A stretch of 64,000 bases of DNA from Parabacteroides bouchesdurhonensis (lineage in GTDB: Bacteria; Bacteroidota; Bacteroidia; Bacteroidales; Tannerellaceae). The stretch's first letter is position 1. Each line of letters opens with the position of its first letter. Shown piece after piece: positions 8,576-18,077 of this stretch. A program made the translations under genes and the position numbers. The notes under the pieces are model-generated. The model searched no databases, was not told the origin of the DNA, and worked only from the letters and a program-made list of their open reading frames with translations. Location: the NCBI RefSeq assembly GCF_900186615.1, contig NZ_LT896588.1, positions 1,201,347 through 1,265,346 of the forward strand. The letters run 5' to 3'.

Positions 8576-10771
8576 TTATTTAAGGTAGTCGTCAAAGTAT
8601 CGTGTAATCTTCTCGTGCAAATGCGGACGGTCTTTACCGATCACATTATGCTCATGACGCGGATAGACGAAATAGTCGGGATAGGTATCGGCATCCACAC
8701 ATGCTTTCAGGAAGCTGAGGCTGTGTTGCCAAACGACCACAGGATCGATATCACCATGTATCAGCAACAGATGTCCTTTCAGGTTGCCGGCCTTTAATTT
8801 TAAGTCGGCATTCTTATAGCCTTCCGGATTATCCTGGGGACGATCCATATAACGCTCTCCATACATTATTTCATATTTGCTCCAGTCGATAACAGGACCG
8901 CCGGCTACAGCTACCTTAAACACATCCGGATGGGTAAGAATAAGGTTTGTCGCCATAAATCCTCCGTAACTCCAACCATGTACGCCTATGCGGCCTTTAT
9001 CCACATAAGGCAAACTTTTAAGGTACTCCACCCCTTTCATCTGGTCGGCCATTTCATTGATACCCAAATTACGGTGTATAACGCTCTCAAAAGCATGCCC
9101 TCTGTTTGCAGAACCACGTCCGTCAACGGTAAATACCACGTAACCACGCTGAGCCATATAAATATCCCAACCACGCGCACCATTCATCCAGTCGCCTGTT
9201 ACCATCTGAGCCTTTGGCCCTCCATATACGTATATAATAGCAGGATGTTTTTCCGTTTCAACCAAGCCCACCGGTTTTATCAGGCGAAAATTCAGATCGG
9301 TAACTCCATCGGCCGCCTTTATCTTACCGGTTACGATCTCCGGCATTATATATCCTTCATAAGGATTTTTCGCAGACAGCAAGGCTTTAACAGGCCGGCC
9401 ATCTTTTGTCTTTATAATATCTATATTACGAGGAACGGACGGTGAAGAATAATTATCAATAGCGTATTGTCCGGAAGCACTCAATAATACTTTATGTACT
9501 CCTGTTTTCCAATTTATGCAAGTACGTTCACCCGTTTTAATATTCACTTTCCAGGTATAAACTTCCATCGGTGTTCCATAACTGAATGAACTCAACGGGT
9601 AGGGAGCAGTTGCCGAAATAAAGACATTATCTCCTTTCTTATCAAAGCCTAAGACGTCCAAAACGACCCATTCACCGGAAGTTAACCGCTTTATTTCTTT
9701 TCCGGAGGTATTATAAAGATACAAATGATTATATCCGTCTTTCTCACTCTGCCATATAAACTTATCCGGATCATCCGGTAAGAAAAGAACCGGATGTTGG
9801 GGTTCTACATACCGCTCGTCCTGTTCGGAGAATAATTCGGCCTCCTTTTCTCCGGTCACGACAGAGTAACGCACTAAGCGCATATCATTCTGATCGCGGT
9901 TCAACTCAGCGATGTAAATACTTTTTTCATCCGGGCTCCAGGCTATATTAGTAAGATATTTCTCTTTGGGTAACCCCGTCTTAAGCCATACCGTATTTCC
10001 GGTAGACAGATTATAAACGCCCACTGTTACCTCATGGCTTTTCATACCTGCCATCGGATATTTATGCGGTTCAGCCACCGCACAGCGGGTATCAATATTC
10101 ACAAACGGATAATCCGTAACCATGCTTTCATCCATCCGGTAAAAAGCCAACGCAGCCCCTCCGGGCGACCAGAATGTACCTTTTCTTATACCAAATTCAT
10201 TCTGATGTACGGACTTCCCGCATACAATACCATCCTTTTCTTCTGATGTAACAATCGTAACCGTATTATCCGGTGACAGTATCCGTAAATTATTTCCTTC
10301 CGTACAGGCCAGATAACCGTTTGCCGGACAGAAATCATAATTTGCCCATTTAGCCGCCAACTGATAATCGGCAACAATTCTATTTTCCTTAAAATTATAG
10401 TGGATACGATGATTTTTACTTTCAAAGGCAAGGACCGGCTCTTCTTTGTAAGGAACAGAGAAAGAAGGCAAATGGCCGACAACCCGTAATTTTTCCATCG
10501 TCAATGCATCATTCAACTGCTGACGAGTAAAAATAACACGTTCCGGTTTACCGGGAACAGCTCCCCAAACAGTATCGCCTTTCGCATAAAGGTATTCGTC
10601 GGCACACCATTGAAGCTGTTTAAGATCACGGGGGACAAAACGATTATACGTTTTCCCTCCCGGAATTAAATCATGCAATGTCAATGATTGTTTTGATTGC
10701 GCCATAACCGACATAGATGCTGATGTAAAAAACAGACATACAAATACTATAAACTTAATCTTTAAAGTCAT
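8576..10771 (-). CDS. Dipeptidyl-peptidase IV family serine peptidase (S9)
   Basis: This is a 731-residue exported peptidase with signal peptide MTLKIKFIVFVCLFFTSASMSVMA. Residues about 50-480 form the beta-propeller (SPDEKSIYIAELNRDQNDMRLVRYSV, FIWQSEKDGYNHLYLYN). The alpha/beta-hydrolase domain follows, with Ser601 in GWSYGGFMATN, Asp676 in HGDIDPVV and His708 in YPRHEHNVIG as the triad. The propeller contains RMDESMVTDYPFV-like sequence typical of DPP IV active-site glutamates in this subfamily. It releases X-Pro or X-Ala dipeptides from peptide N-termini, probably in the periplasm. Its start overlaps the stop of the upstream methyltransferase gene by 17 bp, so translation is likely coupled. 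Confidence 0.93.
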   Translation of the reverse strand: MTLKIKFIVFVCLFFTSASMSVMAQSKQSLTLHDLIPGGKTYNRFVPRDLKQLQWCADEYLYAKGDTVWGAVPGKPERVIFTRQQLNDALTMEKLRVVGHLPSFSVPYKEEPVLAFESKNHRIHYNFKENRIVADYQLAAKWANYDFCPANGYLACTEGNNLRILSPDNTVTIVTSEEKDGIVCGKSVHQNEFGIRKGTFWSPGGAALAFYRMDESMVTDYPFVNIDTRCAVAEPHKYPMAGMKSHEVTVGVYNLSTGNTVWLKTGLPKEKYLTNIAWSPDEKSIYIAELNRDQNDMRLVRYSVVTGEKEAELFSEQDERYVEPQHPVLFLPDDPDKFIWQSEKDGYNHLYLYNTSGKEIKRLTSGEWVVLDVLGFDKKGDNVFISATAPYPLSSFSYGTPMEVYTWKVNIKTGERTCINWKTGVHKVLLSASGQYAIDNYSSPSVPRNIDIIKTKDGRPVKALLSAKNPYEGYIMPEIVTGKIKAADGVTDLNFRLIKPVGLVETEKHPAIIYVYGGPKAQMVTGDWMNGARGWDIYMAQRGYVVFTVDGRGSANRGHAFESVIHRNLGINEMADQMKGVEYLKSLPYVDKGRIGVHGWSYGGFMATNLILTHPDVFKVAVAGGPVIDWSKYEIMYGERYMDRPQDNPEGYKNADLKLKAGNLKGHLLLIHGDIDPVVVWQHSLSFLKACVDADTYPDYFVYPRHEHNVIGKDRPHLHEKITRYFDDYLK

Positions 10772-12197
10772 CCCGTCCTTTTTTCTTAAAAGGTTTCTTA
10801 GTTATATGCTTATTCCCAAATCCCTTTCGATGGTCGTCGTCATCACGATAACGCATTTTAGTCAGCTTTTTATTTGAAATATAACCGCTATCATCGTCAT
10901 CATCAAGATGAGCAGCCGCAAAGCGCCGTTCCGGGCGATCCATACGGGCTGTCTTAAAGTTCGTCTTTTTTACAACCTTCGAGCCATCATTTCGTTTCGT
11001 AACAGCAGAACGCCGTTCCTCTCCTTCGCCTCTCTGTTCATTCAGAGTCTTCTTGAAATCTTTGTTTTTTCCGTCAAACATCTCAAAACAACGATATTCA
11101 CACTCCAAAGAACCGTTCATCAACTTCATCTTTTCACTCGGACGTAAACCTATCTTGTCGAAACATTCATCCTTATAGCTCAATATCCATACTTTATAAC
11201 CGGCAAAAACATGTTTCAACCGTTCACCTATCATGCTATACAGTCCCAATAAATCACGAGAAGAAATACGTTCGCCATAAGGAGGATTCGTTACCATAAT
11301 ACCCGGTTGCGGAGCTTCCGCATATTGCTGGAAAGGCATTACTTTCAAGTCTATATATTTCACCAGACCCGCGCTGCGTATATTCTTTTGAGCTATTTCT
11401 ATAGCTGCCGGTGAAATATCCGAGCCATAACATTTAAATGTAAACTCCCGTTCTTTACTTTCATCATTATAGATACGGTCAAATAATTCCTGATCGAAAT
11501 CTATCCATTTTTCAAAAGCAAACTCTTTACGGTGAATACCCGGCGCAATATTCAATGCAATCATAGCGGCTTCAATCAGCAATGTACCGGAACCACACAT
11601 CGGGTCTACAAAATTAGACTCTCCTTTCCAGCCGGTTTTCATAATCATACCGGCAGCCAGCACCTCATTCAAGGGCGCTTCCGTCTGGTCTACACGGTAT
11701 CCCCGTTTATGAAGACTCTCGCCGGAACTGTCGATTGATAAAGTACAATCATTATGTGATATATGTATATTAATATATAAGTCCGGATTGTTGACGCGGA
11801 CAGACGGACGTTTCTGCATCTTCTCCATAAAATAATCGACAATAGCGTCCTTCGTACGATAAGCGACAAACTTAGAATGATTAAAATCTTCCGAGTAAAT
11901 AACGGAATCTATCGCAAAGGTTTTATCCAATGACAAGAATTTTTCCCATTCTACCGTCTTTACCTCCTTATATACAGTGTCTGCATCTTTAGCTTTGAAG
12001 TGATAGATAGGTTTCAAGATGCGAAGAGCGGTACGACAACAGAAGTTTGCTCTGTAAAGGAGTTCTTTATCACCTGTAAAAGAAACCATACGGCGGCCTA
12101 TTTGCAAATCGTTGGCACCTAAAGCTAATAATTCACCGGCCAAAATATCTTCTAACCCATAAAGAGTCTTGGCCACCATTTCAAATGTCTCGTTCAT
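10755..12197 (-). CDS. THUMP-domain class I SAM-dependent RNA methyltransferase (RlmL N-terminal type)
   Basis: This is a 480-residue cytosolic enzyme. An N-terminal ferredoxin-like/THUMP region (MNETFEMVAKTLYGLEDILAGELLALGA; NNPDLYINIHISHNDCTLSIDSSGESLHKRGYR) precedes a Rossmann methyltransferase with FVDPMCGSGTLLIEAAMIALN (SAM site) and TNPPYGERI (the N6/N2 amino-methyl motif). This resembles the N-terminal half of E. coli RlmL (23S rRNA G2445 m2G) as a stand-alone protein. Residues from about 385 form a low-complexity tail alternating basic and acidic runs (DDDDDSGYISNKK, KKPFKKKGRDDFKD), probably an RNA-binding extension. The target nucleotide is inferred from the family. Confidence 0.88.
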   Translation of the reverse strand: MNETFEMVAKTLYGLEDILAGELLALGANDLQIGRRMVSFTGDKELLYRANFCCRTALRILKPIYHFKAKDADTVYKEVKTVEWEKFLSLDKTFAIDSVIYSEDFNHSKFVAYRTKDAIVDYFMEKMQKRPSVRVNNPDLYINIHISHNDCTLSIDSSGESLHKRGYRVDQTEAPLNEVLAAGMIMKTGWKGESNFVDPMCGSGTLLIEAAMIALNIAPGIHRKEFAFEKWIDFDQELFDRIYNDESKEREFTFKCYGSDISPAAIEIAQKNIRSAGLVKYIDLKVMPFQQYAEAPQPGIMVTNPPYGERISSRDLLGLYSMIGERLKHVFAGYKVWILSYKDECFDKIGLRPSEKMKLMNGSLECEYRCFEMFDGKNKDFKKTLNEQRGEGEERRSAVTKRNDGSKVVKKTNFKTARMDRPERRFAAAHLDDDDDSGYISNKKLTKMRYRDDDDHRKGFGNKHITKKPFKKKGRDDFKD

Positions 12198-12302
12198 TTC
12201 AGTTGGAAGTTAGCAATGGATCATTGACAATCAGTATTTACCATGTACAACATATCCAATCGCTTAATTAGTAATTTATTTAAATTTGTTTTTATGTTTT
12301 TC

Positions 12303-12341
12303 TCATTGTTCAACAATTATCAATTGTCCCTTGTCAATTGA
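12303..12341. repeat. CAATTGTC/ATTGACAA word repeats overlapping the cysE 3' end
   Basis: Within 40 bp the plus strand reads variants of one word in a row: CATTGTTCAACAATTATC, CAATTGTCCC, TTGTCAATTGAACC. Related words (CAATGGATCATTGACAAT) recur at 12214-12231, before the next gene. The array encodes the C-terminal tail of the acetyltransferase. Confidence 0.6.
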
Positions 12342-13226
12342 ACCTTGCTTTACAGTAGCTCCTGCCGGAATATCTTCCGTAAGCCAAACGTTACCACAAA
12401 TAGTAGCCCCTTTGCCTATACGTATTTTACCTATCAGAGTAGCATTTGAATAAATTGTAACGTGATCTTCCAGAATCGGATGCCGCGCGATACCGCGGAT
12501 GGCATTTCCATTCTCATCCGGCGGCAACTTTTCACCGGCCAGACTGACCCCCTGAAATATACGGACATAATTTCCTATTACACTGGTTTCACCTATAACC
12601 GTGCCTGTTCCATGATCAATAGAAAAATGATGGCCTATTTGTGCTCCGGGGTGGATATCAATCCCTGTTTCGGAATGTGCCATTTCCGCAATCATTCTCG
12701 GGATATAAGGAACTTTCAATTTATATAACTGATGTGCTATACGATGATTGCTTATCGCGCGGAATCCGGGATAACAGAAAATCACTTCTCCGGGATTCTG
12801 TGCCGCCGGATCGCCATTAAAGGTCGCTTCCGCATCCGTAGCCAATACAGATCGTATTTCAGGGAGTTTAGCAATAAACTCCTCAGAACGTATTTCCGCA
12901 ATTGCCAAAACTTTTTCTTCAGAGCATACTGTACAAGAAGTATCTGCGAAACAAAGTCCTGCGTAAATCTGCCGGGATAATAAAGAATGGAGCGTCTGAA
13001 CATTTACCCCTGTATGAAAGCGGATAGTCTGTTTGCTAATCCGCGCATTTCCATAATAACCAGGGAACAAGATGGCACGACACAGGTCTATAATTTCCTT
13101 CAATACTTCCCCGGAAGGTAATGCCTCTTCATCCCGATAAGCATGGAACAATTGTGTATACGATGCCTCATCCGACAGTTTATCTATCGTTTCGCCCAGC
13201 ACTTCGCGATGTTCCTGCAAATCCAT
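12303..13226 (-). CDS. cysE: Serine O-acetyltransferase (EpsC type)
   Basis: This is a 307-residue cytosolic enzyme that acetylates L-serine to O-acetylserine, the precursor for cysteine synthase. The N-terminal helical domain ends with YPGFRAISNHRIAHQLY. The left-handed beta-helix of hexapeptide repeats follows: GIDIHPGAQIGHHFSIDHGTGTVIGETSVIGNYVRIFQGVSL, where the His and Asp of FSIDHGTG and the His of IHPGA are the usual active-site residues. It ends with ILEDHVTIYSNATLIGKIRIGKGATICGNVWL. The last residues (IDKGQLIIVEQ) are encoded by ATTGACAA/CAATTG repeat words that continue into the intergenic region. Confidence 0.93.
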   Translation of the reverse strand: MDLQEHREVLGETIDKLSDEASYTQLFHAYRDEEALPSGEVLKEIIDLCRAILFPGYYGNARISKQTIRFHTGVNVQTLHSLLSRQIYAGLCFADTSCTVCSEEKVLAIAEIRSEEFIAKLPEIRSVLATDAEATFNGDPAAQNPGEVIFCYPGFRAISNHRIAHQLYKLKVPYIPRMIAEMAHSETGIDIHPGAQIGHHFSIDHGTGTVIGETSVIGNYVRIFQGVSLAGEKLPPDENGNAIRGIARHPILEDHVTIYSNATLIGKIRIGKGATICGNVWLTEDIPAGATVKQGSIDKGQLIIVEQ

Positions 13227-13254
13227 TATTATTCAGGTTATTCTTTATAATCGA

Positions 13255-13262
13255 CAAAGGTA
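13255..13262 (-). promoter_or_regulatory. -7 box upstream of cysE
   Basis: The minus strand reads TACCTTTG 29 bp before the cysE ATG at 13226, matching TAnnTTTG. The corresponding -33 region would lie over the end of the neighbouring lipoprotein gene, and no clear TTTG is visible there. Confidence 0.5.
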
Positions 13263-13276
13263 ATTTATTTTTCTGT

Positions 13277-13729
13277 TTAATAGTTCATCACGACTCTGAA
13301 TTGCGCCTCACCAGGGGCAACACTCGTTGCAAAGTCACTGTAAGTTACATAAAATGTAATTGAGCCGGGCATAAAATCAAAATTTATAATCTCCGACCAT
13401 CTCTCGTCATATGTATTTTCCAAAGGAATAGTATAAGGCAACGGCGTTTGCACCTCATCATTCCTGCCCGGATTTTGTATCCAATAAGCAAATACGTTTC
13501 CGTCTAAATAAATATCATTGGAAAGATCGTTCACCCTTACTTCACATTTATAAAAAGAATTACGTCCATCGGGGTCAGAATACAATTTCCAATCATTTTC
13601 ACGTATTGTATATGTTTTCACAAACCAGGTCATTCCCGTTCCATTCTGTCCCGGAGGGCCGGCAGGTCCTTCACACGCAGTGAAAGCCAATAGCATCATA
13701 AAAAGGAGTAAAAGATTTTTTTTCATCAT
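13277..13729 (-). CDS. Small lipoprotein with a collagen-like GPAGPPG stretch
   Basis: This is a 150-residue lipoprotein. The signal peptide MMKKNLLLLFMMLLAFTAC ends in a lipobox with the lipidated Cys followed directly by EGPAGPPGQNGTG, a four-triplet collagen-like G-X-Y run. The rest is a predicted beta-rich domain (WFVKTYTIRENDWKLYSDPDGRNSFYKCEVRVNDLSNDIYLDGNVFAYWI and a final FYVTYSDFATSVAPGEAQFRVVMNY). Bacteroidetes have many such lipoproteins of unknown role. ATGs at 13729 and 13726 are both possible starts. Confidence 0.7.
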   Translation of the reverse strand: MMKKNLLLLFMMLLAFTACEGPAGPPGQNGTGMTWFVKTYTIRENDWKLYSDPDGRNSFYKCEVRVNDLSNDIYLDGNVFAYWIQNPGRNDEVQTPLPYTIPLENTYDERWSEIINFDFMPGSITFYVTYSDFATSVAPGEAQFRVVMNY

Positions 13730-13776
13730 TATTTATTTTAGTTGATTTTACAAAAATAGCTAAATAAACGAATCGT

Positions 13777-14250
13777 TTATTTTTTATGGGGTGCACCAAA
13801 TTCCTTGCAAGTCATTTCATCCACTTTTACTTTCCAGATTTTTACGTTTATAACTGCCGGATCGCTATACTTGAAAGTCTTATCGGAATACTGTTTCATA
13901 ATAATATCCAGCGCTTCCACTTTCTTATCAAAATCTTCCTCATAGGTTACTTTTCCCCAGCAGATAACACTTTTGGAACGCATACGGTAACTGCAAGCTA
14001 CCTCCGGATGCTGAAAAGCCAAAGCATGATCCGTACTGAATGTTATACAAACTTTCGGATTACGTTCCAAAATAGAAATACTGCGTCCCTCTTGAGCCGA
14101 GTGCAGATAAACAACGCCATCCCGATAGCCAAAATTCATCGGTAACACGTAAGGAGTACCATCTGTGTCCGCCAATCCCACATAGCAAACATCACATTTT
14201 TGAATTATATACTCTATCTGTTCTTTATCAGTATGTACAAGTGTTTTCAT
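13777..14250 (-). CDS. Pyridoxamine 5'-phosphate oxidase-like FMN-binding protein (NimA-like)
   Basis: This is a 157-residue split-barrel flavoprotein. The sequence follows the Nim/PNPOx-like pattern: IIQKCDVCYVGLADTDGTPYVLPMNFGYRDGVVYLHSAQEGRSISILERNPKVCITFS, then SYRMRSKSVICWGKVTYEEDFDKKVEALDIIMKQYS and a C-terminal VWKVKVDEMTCKEFG-like end. Family members bind FMN as dimers. Nim proteins have been linked to 5-nitroimidazole resistance, but most housekeeping homologues have no known substrate, so resistance should not be assumed. The gene lies alone, divergent from the frd operon. Confidence 0.82.
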   Translation of the reverse strand: MKTLVHTDKEQIEYIIQKCDVCYVGLADTDGTPYVLPMNFGYRDGVVYLHSAQEGRSISILERNPKVCITFSTDHALAFQHPEVACSYRMRSKSVICWGKVTYEEDFDKKVEALDIIMKQYSDKTFKYSDPAVINVKIWKVKVDEMTCKEFGAPHKK

Positions 14251-14273
14251 TTCTCTTTTGAATTATGTCATTG

Positions 14274-14281
14274 CAAACATA
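14274..14281 (-). promoter_or_regulatory. -7 box upstream of the FMN-binding protein gene
   Basis: The minus strand reads TATGTTTG, matching TAnnTTTG, 24 bp before the ATG at 14250. A CTTG on the minus strand at 14306-14309 is slightly far for the -33 element. Confidence 0.5.
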
Positions 14282-14367
14282 ACTAAAAAAATTCATTCTT
14301 ATTATCAAGGTTCGTTTCTAATAGTATCAGAAGAAATTTTCTATTACAGAAATATTTCCTTATTCTT

Positions 14368-14399
14368 ATTGCTTGATATGCGGATTTAGCATACCTTTG
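14368..14399 (+). promoter_or_regulatory. Promoter of the frdCAB operon
   Basis: A -7 box TACCTTTG at 14392-14399 is preceded by ATTG at 14368-14371 with a 20-bp spacing, the layout of the Bacteroidetes primary sigma factor promoter. The frdC start lies 67 bp downstream. Confidence 0.7.
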
Positions 14400-14465
14400 C
14401 ACGATAATTACATAGTTTAAGATTGAAATTTTCAAACACAATTAAATAACTTAAATTATTATCTT

Positions 14466-15200
14466 ATGTGGTTACTTAATTCCTCTATCGGGAAGAAGCT
14501 GATAATGAGCATATCAGGTCTTTTTCTTGTTTTGTTCTTATTGTTCCACTTGTCAATGAATGTGGCGGCTGCTTTCTCGGGAGAAGCCTATAACATCATT
14601 TGCTCATTGTTGGGAGCTAATTGGTATGCTGTTGCTGCGACTTTAGTGTTGGCAGCAGGCGTTGTGATTCACTTTGTGTATGCACTTATTCTGACACTGC
14701 AGAACCGTAAGGCTCGCGGTAACGACCGTTATGCAATTAACGCTCGTCCGAAAGGAGTAGAATGGGCATCTCAGAACATGCTGGTGCTGGGTATTATCAT
14801 TGCCCTGTTCATTGTATTGCACCTTAGCCAGTTCTGGTATAAGATGATGTTCGCCGAACTAATGGGCAATCACATGGTTACACTTTGCGACGGAGTAACA
14901 AGCGTGTCTCCTCAGAATGGTGCGGCATTCATCAACTATTATTTCCATACAAGCTCGCTGGCTGCCTTATGGACAGTTCTGTATATAGTATGGTACGTAG
15001 CTTTGTGGTTTCACCTGACACACGGTTTCTGGAGCGCTATCCAGACTATCGGTTGGAACAACACGATTTGGATGAACCGTTGGATCTGTATCTCTAAGAT
15101 CGTAGCAACTGTTATCTGTGGTCTGTTTGCAATCATTACGATTATCTTCTTCCTGAACGGTGTGGGAGGCGATTGCGTAGCTGCTTGTGCAGGACATTAA
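14466..15200 (+). CDS. frdC: Succinate dehydrogenase/fumarate reductase cytochrome b subunit
   Basis: This is a 244-residue membrane anchor with five helices of the b558 type (for example KKLIMSISGLFLVLFLLFHLSMNVAAAF, ANWYAVAATLVLAAGVVIHFVYALIL, NMLVLGIIIALFIVLHLSQFWYKM, TVLYIVWYVALWFHLTHGFWSAIQTIG and ISKIVATVICGLFAIITIIFFL). The membrane histidines in LFHLS, VIHFVY, VLHLSQF and WFHLTHGF are the expected ligands for two haems. It passes electrons between menaquinone and the flavoprotein. It is the first gene of the frdC-frdA-frdB operon, 33 bp before frdA. In anaerobic Bacteroidales this complex mainly reduces fumarate to succinate. Confidence 0.95.
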   Translation: MWLLNSSIGKKLIMSISGLFLVLFLLFHLSMNVAAAFSGEAYNIICSLLGANWYAVAATLVLAAGVVIHFVYALILTLQNRKARGNDRYAINARPKGVEWASQNMLVLGIIIALFIVLHLSQFWYKMMFAELMGNHMVTLCDGVTSVSPQNGAAFINYYFHTSSLAALWTVLYIVWYVALWFHLTHGFWSAIQTIGWNNTIWMNRWICISKIVATVICGLFAIITIIFFLNGVGGDCVAACAGH

Positions 15201-15233
15201 TTTAAGGTGTAACAATATTGAAAATAAATCATT

Positions 15234-17177
15234 ATGACTCAAATAGATTCTAAAATCCCTCAGGGCCCATTGGCTGAGAAGTGGAAAAATTATAAAGATC
15301 ATCAGAAACTGGTGAATCCCGCAAACAAACGTCGTCTGGACGTGATTGTAGTCGGTACCGGTCTGGCCGGTGCTTCTGCTGCTGCCTCTTTGGCAGAAAT
15401 GGGATTCAATGTATTGAACTTTTGTATTCAGGACTCTCCCCGTCGTGCGCACTCGATCGCTGCACAGGGTGGTATCAATGCTGCAAAGAACTATCAGAAT
15501 GATGGTGACTCTGTTTACCGTCTGTTCTACGATACAATCAAAGGCGGTGACTATCGTGCCCGTGAAGCTAACGTATATCGTTTAGCCGAAGTTTCTAATA
15601 ATATTATCGACCAGTGCGTAGCTCAAGGTGTACCTTTCGCTCGTGAATACGGAGGTCTGCTGGATAACCGTTCATTCGGTGGCGCTCAGGTATCCCGTAC
15701 GTTCTATGCCCGCGGTCAGACCGGACAGCAGTTGTTATTGGGCGCTTATTCTGCTTTAAGCCGTATGATCGGTTTGGGTAAAGTAAAAATGTATACTCGC
15801 CACGAAATGCTGGATGTTGTTAAGGTAGACGGACGTGCTCGCGGTATCATTGCCCGTAATTTGATTACAGGAAAGATCGAACGTTTCTCGGCTCACGCCG
15901 TAGTTGTTGCAACAGGCGGTTATGTAAATACATTCTTCCTGTCAACCAATGCAATGGCTTCCAACGGTTCTGCCGCATGGCAGTGCTACAAGAAAGGTGC
16001 TTACTTTGCTAACCCTTGTATGGTTCAGATCCACCCGACTTGTGTTCCTGTACACGGTGATTACCAGTCTAAACTGACTTTGATGTCCGAATCTTTGCGT
16101 AATGACGGCCGTATCTGGGTTCCGAAAAAGCTGGAAGATGCAAAAGCATTGCAGGCCGGAACAAAGAAAGGAAAAGACATTCCGGAAGAAGACCGTGACT
16201 ACTATCTGGAACGCCGCTATCCGGCATTCGGTAACCTGGTTCCTCGTGACGTGGCCTCACGTGCCGCTAAAGAACGTTGCGACGCCGGCTTCGGTGTTAA
16301 TAACACAGGGCTTGCCGTATTCCTGGATTTCTCCGATGCTATCAACCGTTTAGGTAAAGAAGTAGTAAAACAAAAATATGGTAACTTGTTCGATATGTAC
16401 GAAGAAATTACCAATGATGATCCATACGAAACTCCAATGATGATCTATCCTGCACTTCACTATTCAATGGGTGGTTTGTGGGTAGACTATGAATTGCAGA
16501 CTTCTATTCCGGGTCTGTTCGCTATCGGTGAGGCTAACTTCTCAGACCACGGTGCTAACCGTCTGGGTGCATCTGCTTTGATGCAAGGTTTGGCCGACGG
16601 TTACTTCGTGTTACCTTATACGATCCAGAACTATCTGTCCGACCAGATCCAGGTTCCGCGTTTCAGCACCGACCTGCCTGAGTTTGCAGAAGCTGAAAAG
16701 GGTATCAACGACCGCATCAAGAAATTGATGAGTATCAAGGGGAAAGAATCAGTAGATTCTATCCATAAGAAACTGGGTCATATCATGTGGGAATACATCG
16801 GTATGGCACGCGATGCAGAAGGTTTGAAAGAAGCTATTCAGAAACTGAAAGACCTGAAAAAGGAATTCTGGACAAATGTACATATCCCGGGACAGGCAGA
16901 AGATCTGAACGTAGAACTGGAAAAGGCATTGCGTCTGGCAGACTTTATCGAGATCGGTACTTTGATGGCTCACGATGCTTTGGATCGTGCTGAATCTTGT
17001 GGTGGACACTTCCGTACAGAACATCAGACTGAAGAAGGCGAAGCTCTTCGTCATGATGATAAGTTCATGTACGTATCTTGTTGGGAATATCAGGGTGAAG
17101 ATAAAGACCCTGTTATGCTGAAAGAAGATCTGAATTATGAATTCGTAGTACCACAGACACGTAACTACAAGAAGTAA
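15234..17177 (+). CDS. frdA: Fumarate reductase/succinate dehydrogenase flavoprotein subunit
   Basis: This is the 647-residue catalytic subunit facing the cytoplasm. The dinucleotide-binding fold is seen in [21 protein letters not shown], and the covalent-FAD histidine in [18 protein letters not shown]. The substrate-binding and active-site parts include [52 protein letters not shown] and a C-terminal [14 protein letters not shown] with catalytic Arg/His. The length and the large insertions fit the Bacteroidetes/epsilonproteobacterial type B enzyme. It interconverts fumarate and succinate with FrdB and FrdC. Confidence 0.97.
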   Translation: MTQIDSKIPQGPLAEKWKNYKDHQKLVNPANKRRLDVIVVGTGLAGASAAASLAEMGFNVLNFCIQDSPRRAHSIAAQGGINAAKNYQNDGDSVYRLFYDTIKGGDYRAREANVYRLAEVSNNIIDQCVAQGVPFAREYGGLLDNRSFGGAQVSRTFYARGQTGQQLLLGAYSALSRMIGLGKVKMYTRHEMLDVVKVDGRARGIIARNLITGKIERFSAHAVVVATGGYVNTFFLSTNAMASNGSAAWQCYKKGAYFANPCMVQIHPTCVPVHGDYQSKLTLMSESLRNDGRIWVPKKLEDAKALQAGTKKGKDIPEEDRDYYLERRYPAFGNLVPRDVASRAAKERCDAGFGVNNTGLAVFLDFSDAINRLGKEVVKQKYGNLFDMYEEITNDDPYETPMMIYPALHYSMGGLWVDYELQTSIPGLFAIGEANFSDHGANRLGASALMQGLADGYFVLPYTIQNYLSDQIQVPRFSTDLPEFAEAEKGINDRIKKLMSIKGKESVDSIHKKLGHIMWEYIGMARDAEGLKEAIQKLKDLKKEFWTNVHIPGQAEDLNVELEKALRLADFIEIGTLMAHDALDRAESCGGHFRTEHQTEEGEALRHDDKFMYVSCWEYQGEDKDPVMLKEDLNYEFVVPQTRNYKK

Positions 17178-17180
17178 ATA

Positions 17181-17270
17181 CAGTAGTTAGAAGTTAGTAG
17201 CCGGTAGTTAGTAGAATAATTTCGACTATCTCCCACTGCTAACTACTGACTACCTACTACTAATTACTAA
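17181..17270. repeat. Imperfect inverted repeat of TAGTTAG-type words between frdA and frdB
   Basis: The left arm (17181-17214, CAGTAGTTAGAAGTTAGTAG...) and right arm (17237-17269, ...CTGCTAACTACTGACTAC) are made of variants of GTTAGTAG and its complement. Roughly three quarters of the positions would pair, giving a long hairpin in the operon transcript with a loop of about 22 nt. It is not followed by a T-run that would make it a standard terminator. Confidence 0.7.
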
Positions 17271-17284
17271 AAAATATTAGAATC

Positions 17285-18040
17285 ATGGATAAAGATATAA
17301 ATATCACACTTAAAGTCTGGCGTCAGAAAGGTCCGAAAGAAAAAGGACAGTTCGAAACTTACCAGCTTAAAAACATTAACCAGGGAACATCTTTCTTGGA
17401 AATGCTGGATATCCTGAACGAACAATTGATTAACGAAGGTAAAGATCCTGTAGTTTTCGATCACGACTGTCGTGAAGGTATCTGCGGTATGTGTTCATTA
17501 TATGTAAACGGACATCCGCACGGACCGGCAACCGGTGCAACTACTTGCCAGCTTTATATGCGTCGTTTCAATGATGGCGAAACAATTACTATCGAACCGT
17601 GGCGTTCAGCCGGTTTCCCGGTAATCCGCGACTTGATGGTAGACCGTTATGCTTACGATAAAATTATCCAAGCAGGTGGTTTCGTTTCCGTAAACACAGG
17701 TGGTGTACCTGATGCAAATGCAATCGCTATTCCTAAAGCGGATGCCGAAATGGCGATGGATGCTGCTGCATGTATCGGTTGTGGTGCTTGTGCTGCCGCT
17801 TGTAAGAACGGCTCGGCTATGCTGTTCGTTTCTGCAAAGGTTAGCCAATTGGCATTGCTTCCTCAAGGTAAGATAGAAGCAGCCCGCCGTGCAAAAGCAA
17901 TGGTTGCCAAGATGGACGAACTGGGATTCGGTAACTGTACCAACACTCGCGCATGCGAAATGGAATGTCCGAAGAACATCTCTGTCAGCAATATCGCCCG
18001 TTTGAACCGTGAGTTCATCTGCGCTAAGTTGAAAGACTGA
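17285..18040 (+). CDS. frdB: Fumarate reductase/succinate dehydrogenase iron-sulfur subunit
   Basis: This is the 251-residue electron-transfer subunit. The plant-ferredoxin-like domain carries the 2Fe-2S ligands in [18 protein letters not shown] and a later Cys in ATTCQLYM. The C-terminal domain carries [21 protein letters not shown] and [28 protein letters not shown] for the other two clusters. It shuttles electrons between the haem/quinone subunit and the flavoprotein. It is separated from frdA by 107 bp that hold an inverted repeat, and it is followed by a terminator. Confidence 0.97.
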   Translation: MDKDINITLKVWRQKGPKEKGQFETYQLKNINQGTSFLEMLDILNEQLINEGKDPVVFDHDCREGICGMCSLYVNGHPHGPATGATTCQLYMRRFNDGETITIEPWRSAGFPVIRDLMVDRYAYDKIIQAGGFVSVNTGGVPDANAIAIPKADAEMAMDAAACIGCGACAAACKNGSAMLFVSAKVSQLALLPQGKIEAARRAKAMVAKMDELGFGNCTNTRACEMECPKNISVSNIARLNREFICAKLKD

Positions 18041-18077
18041 TAAATAATCCGGAATACATTTCGGAAGATGATAGAAG

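Noticed and set aside
13777-14250. Calling the FMN-binding protein a nitroimidazole resistance gene
   Set aside because: The fold is shared by many housekeeping proteins and the sequence alone does not show nitroreductase activity.
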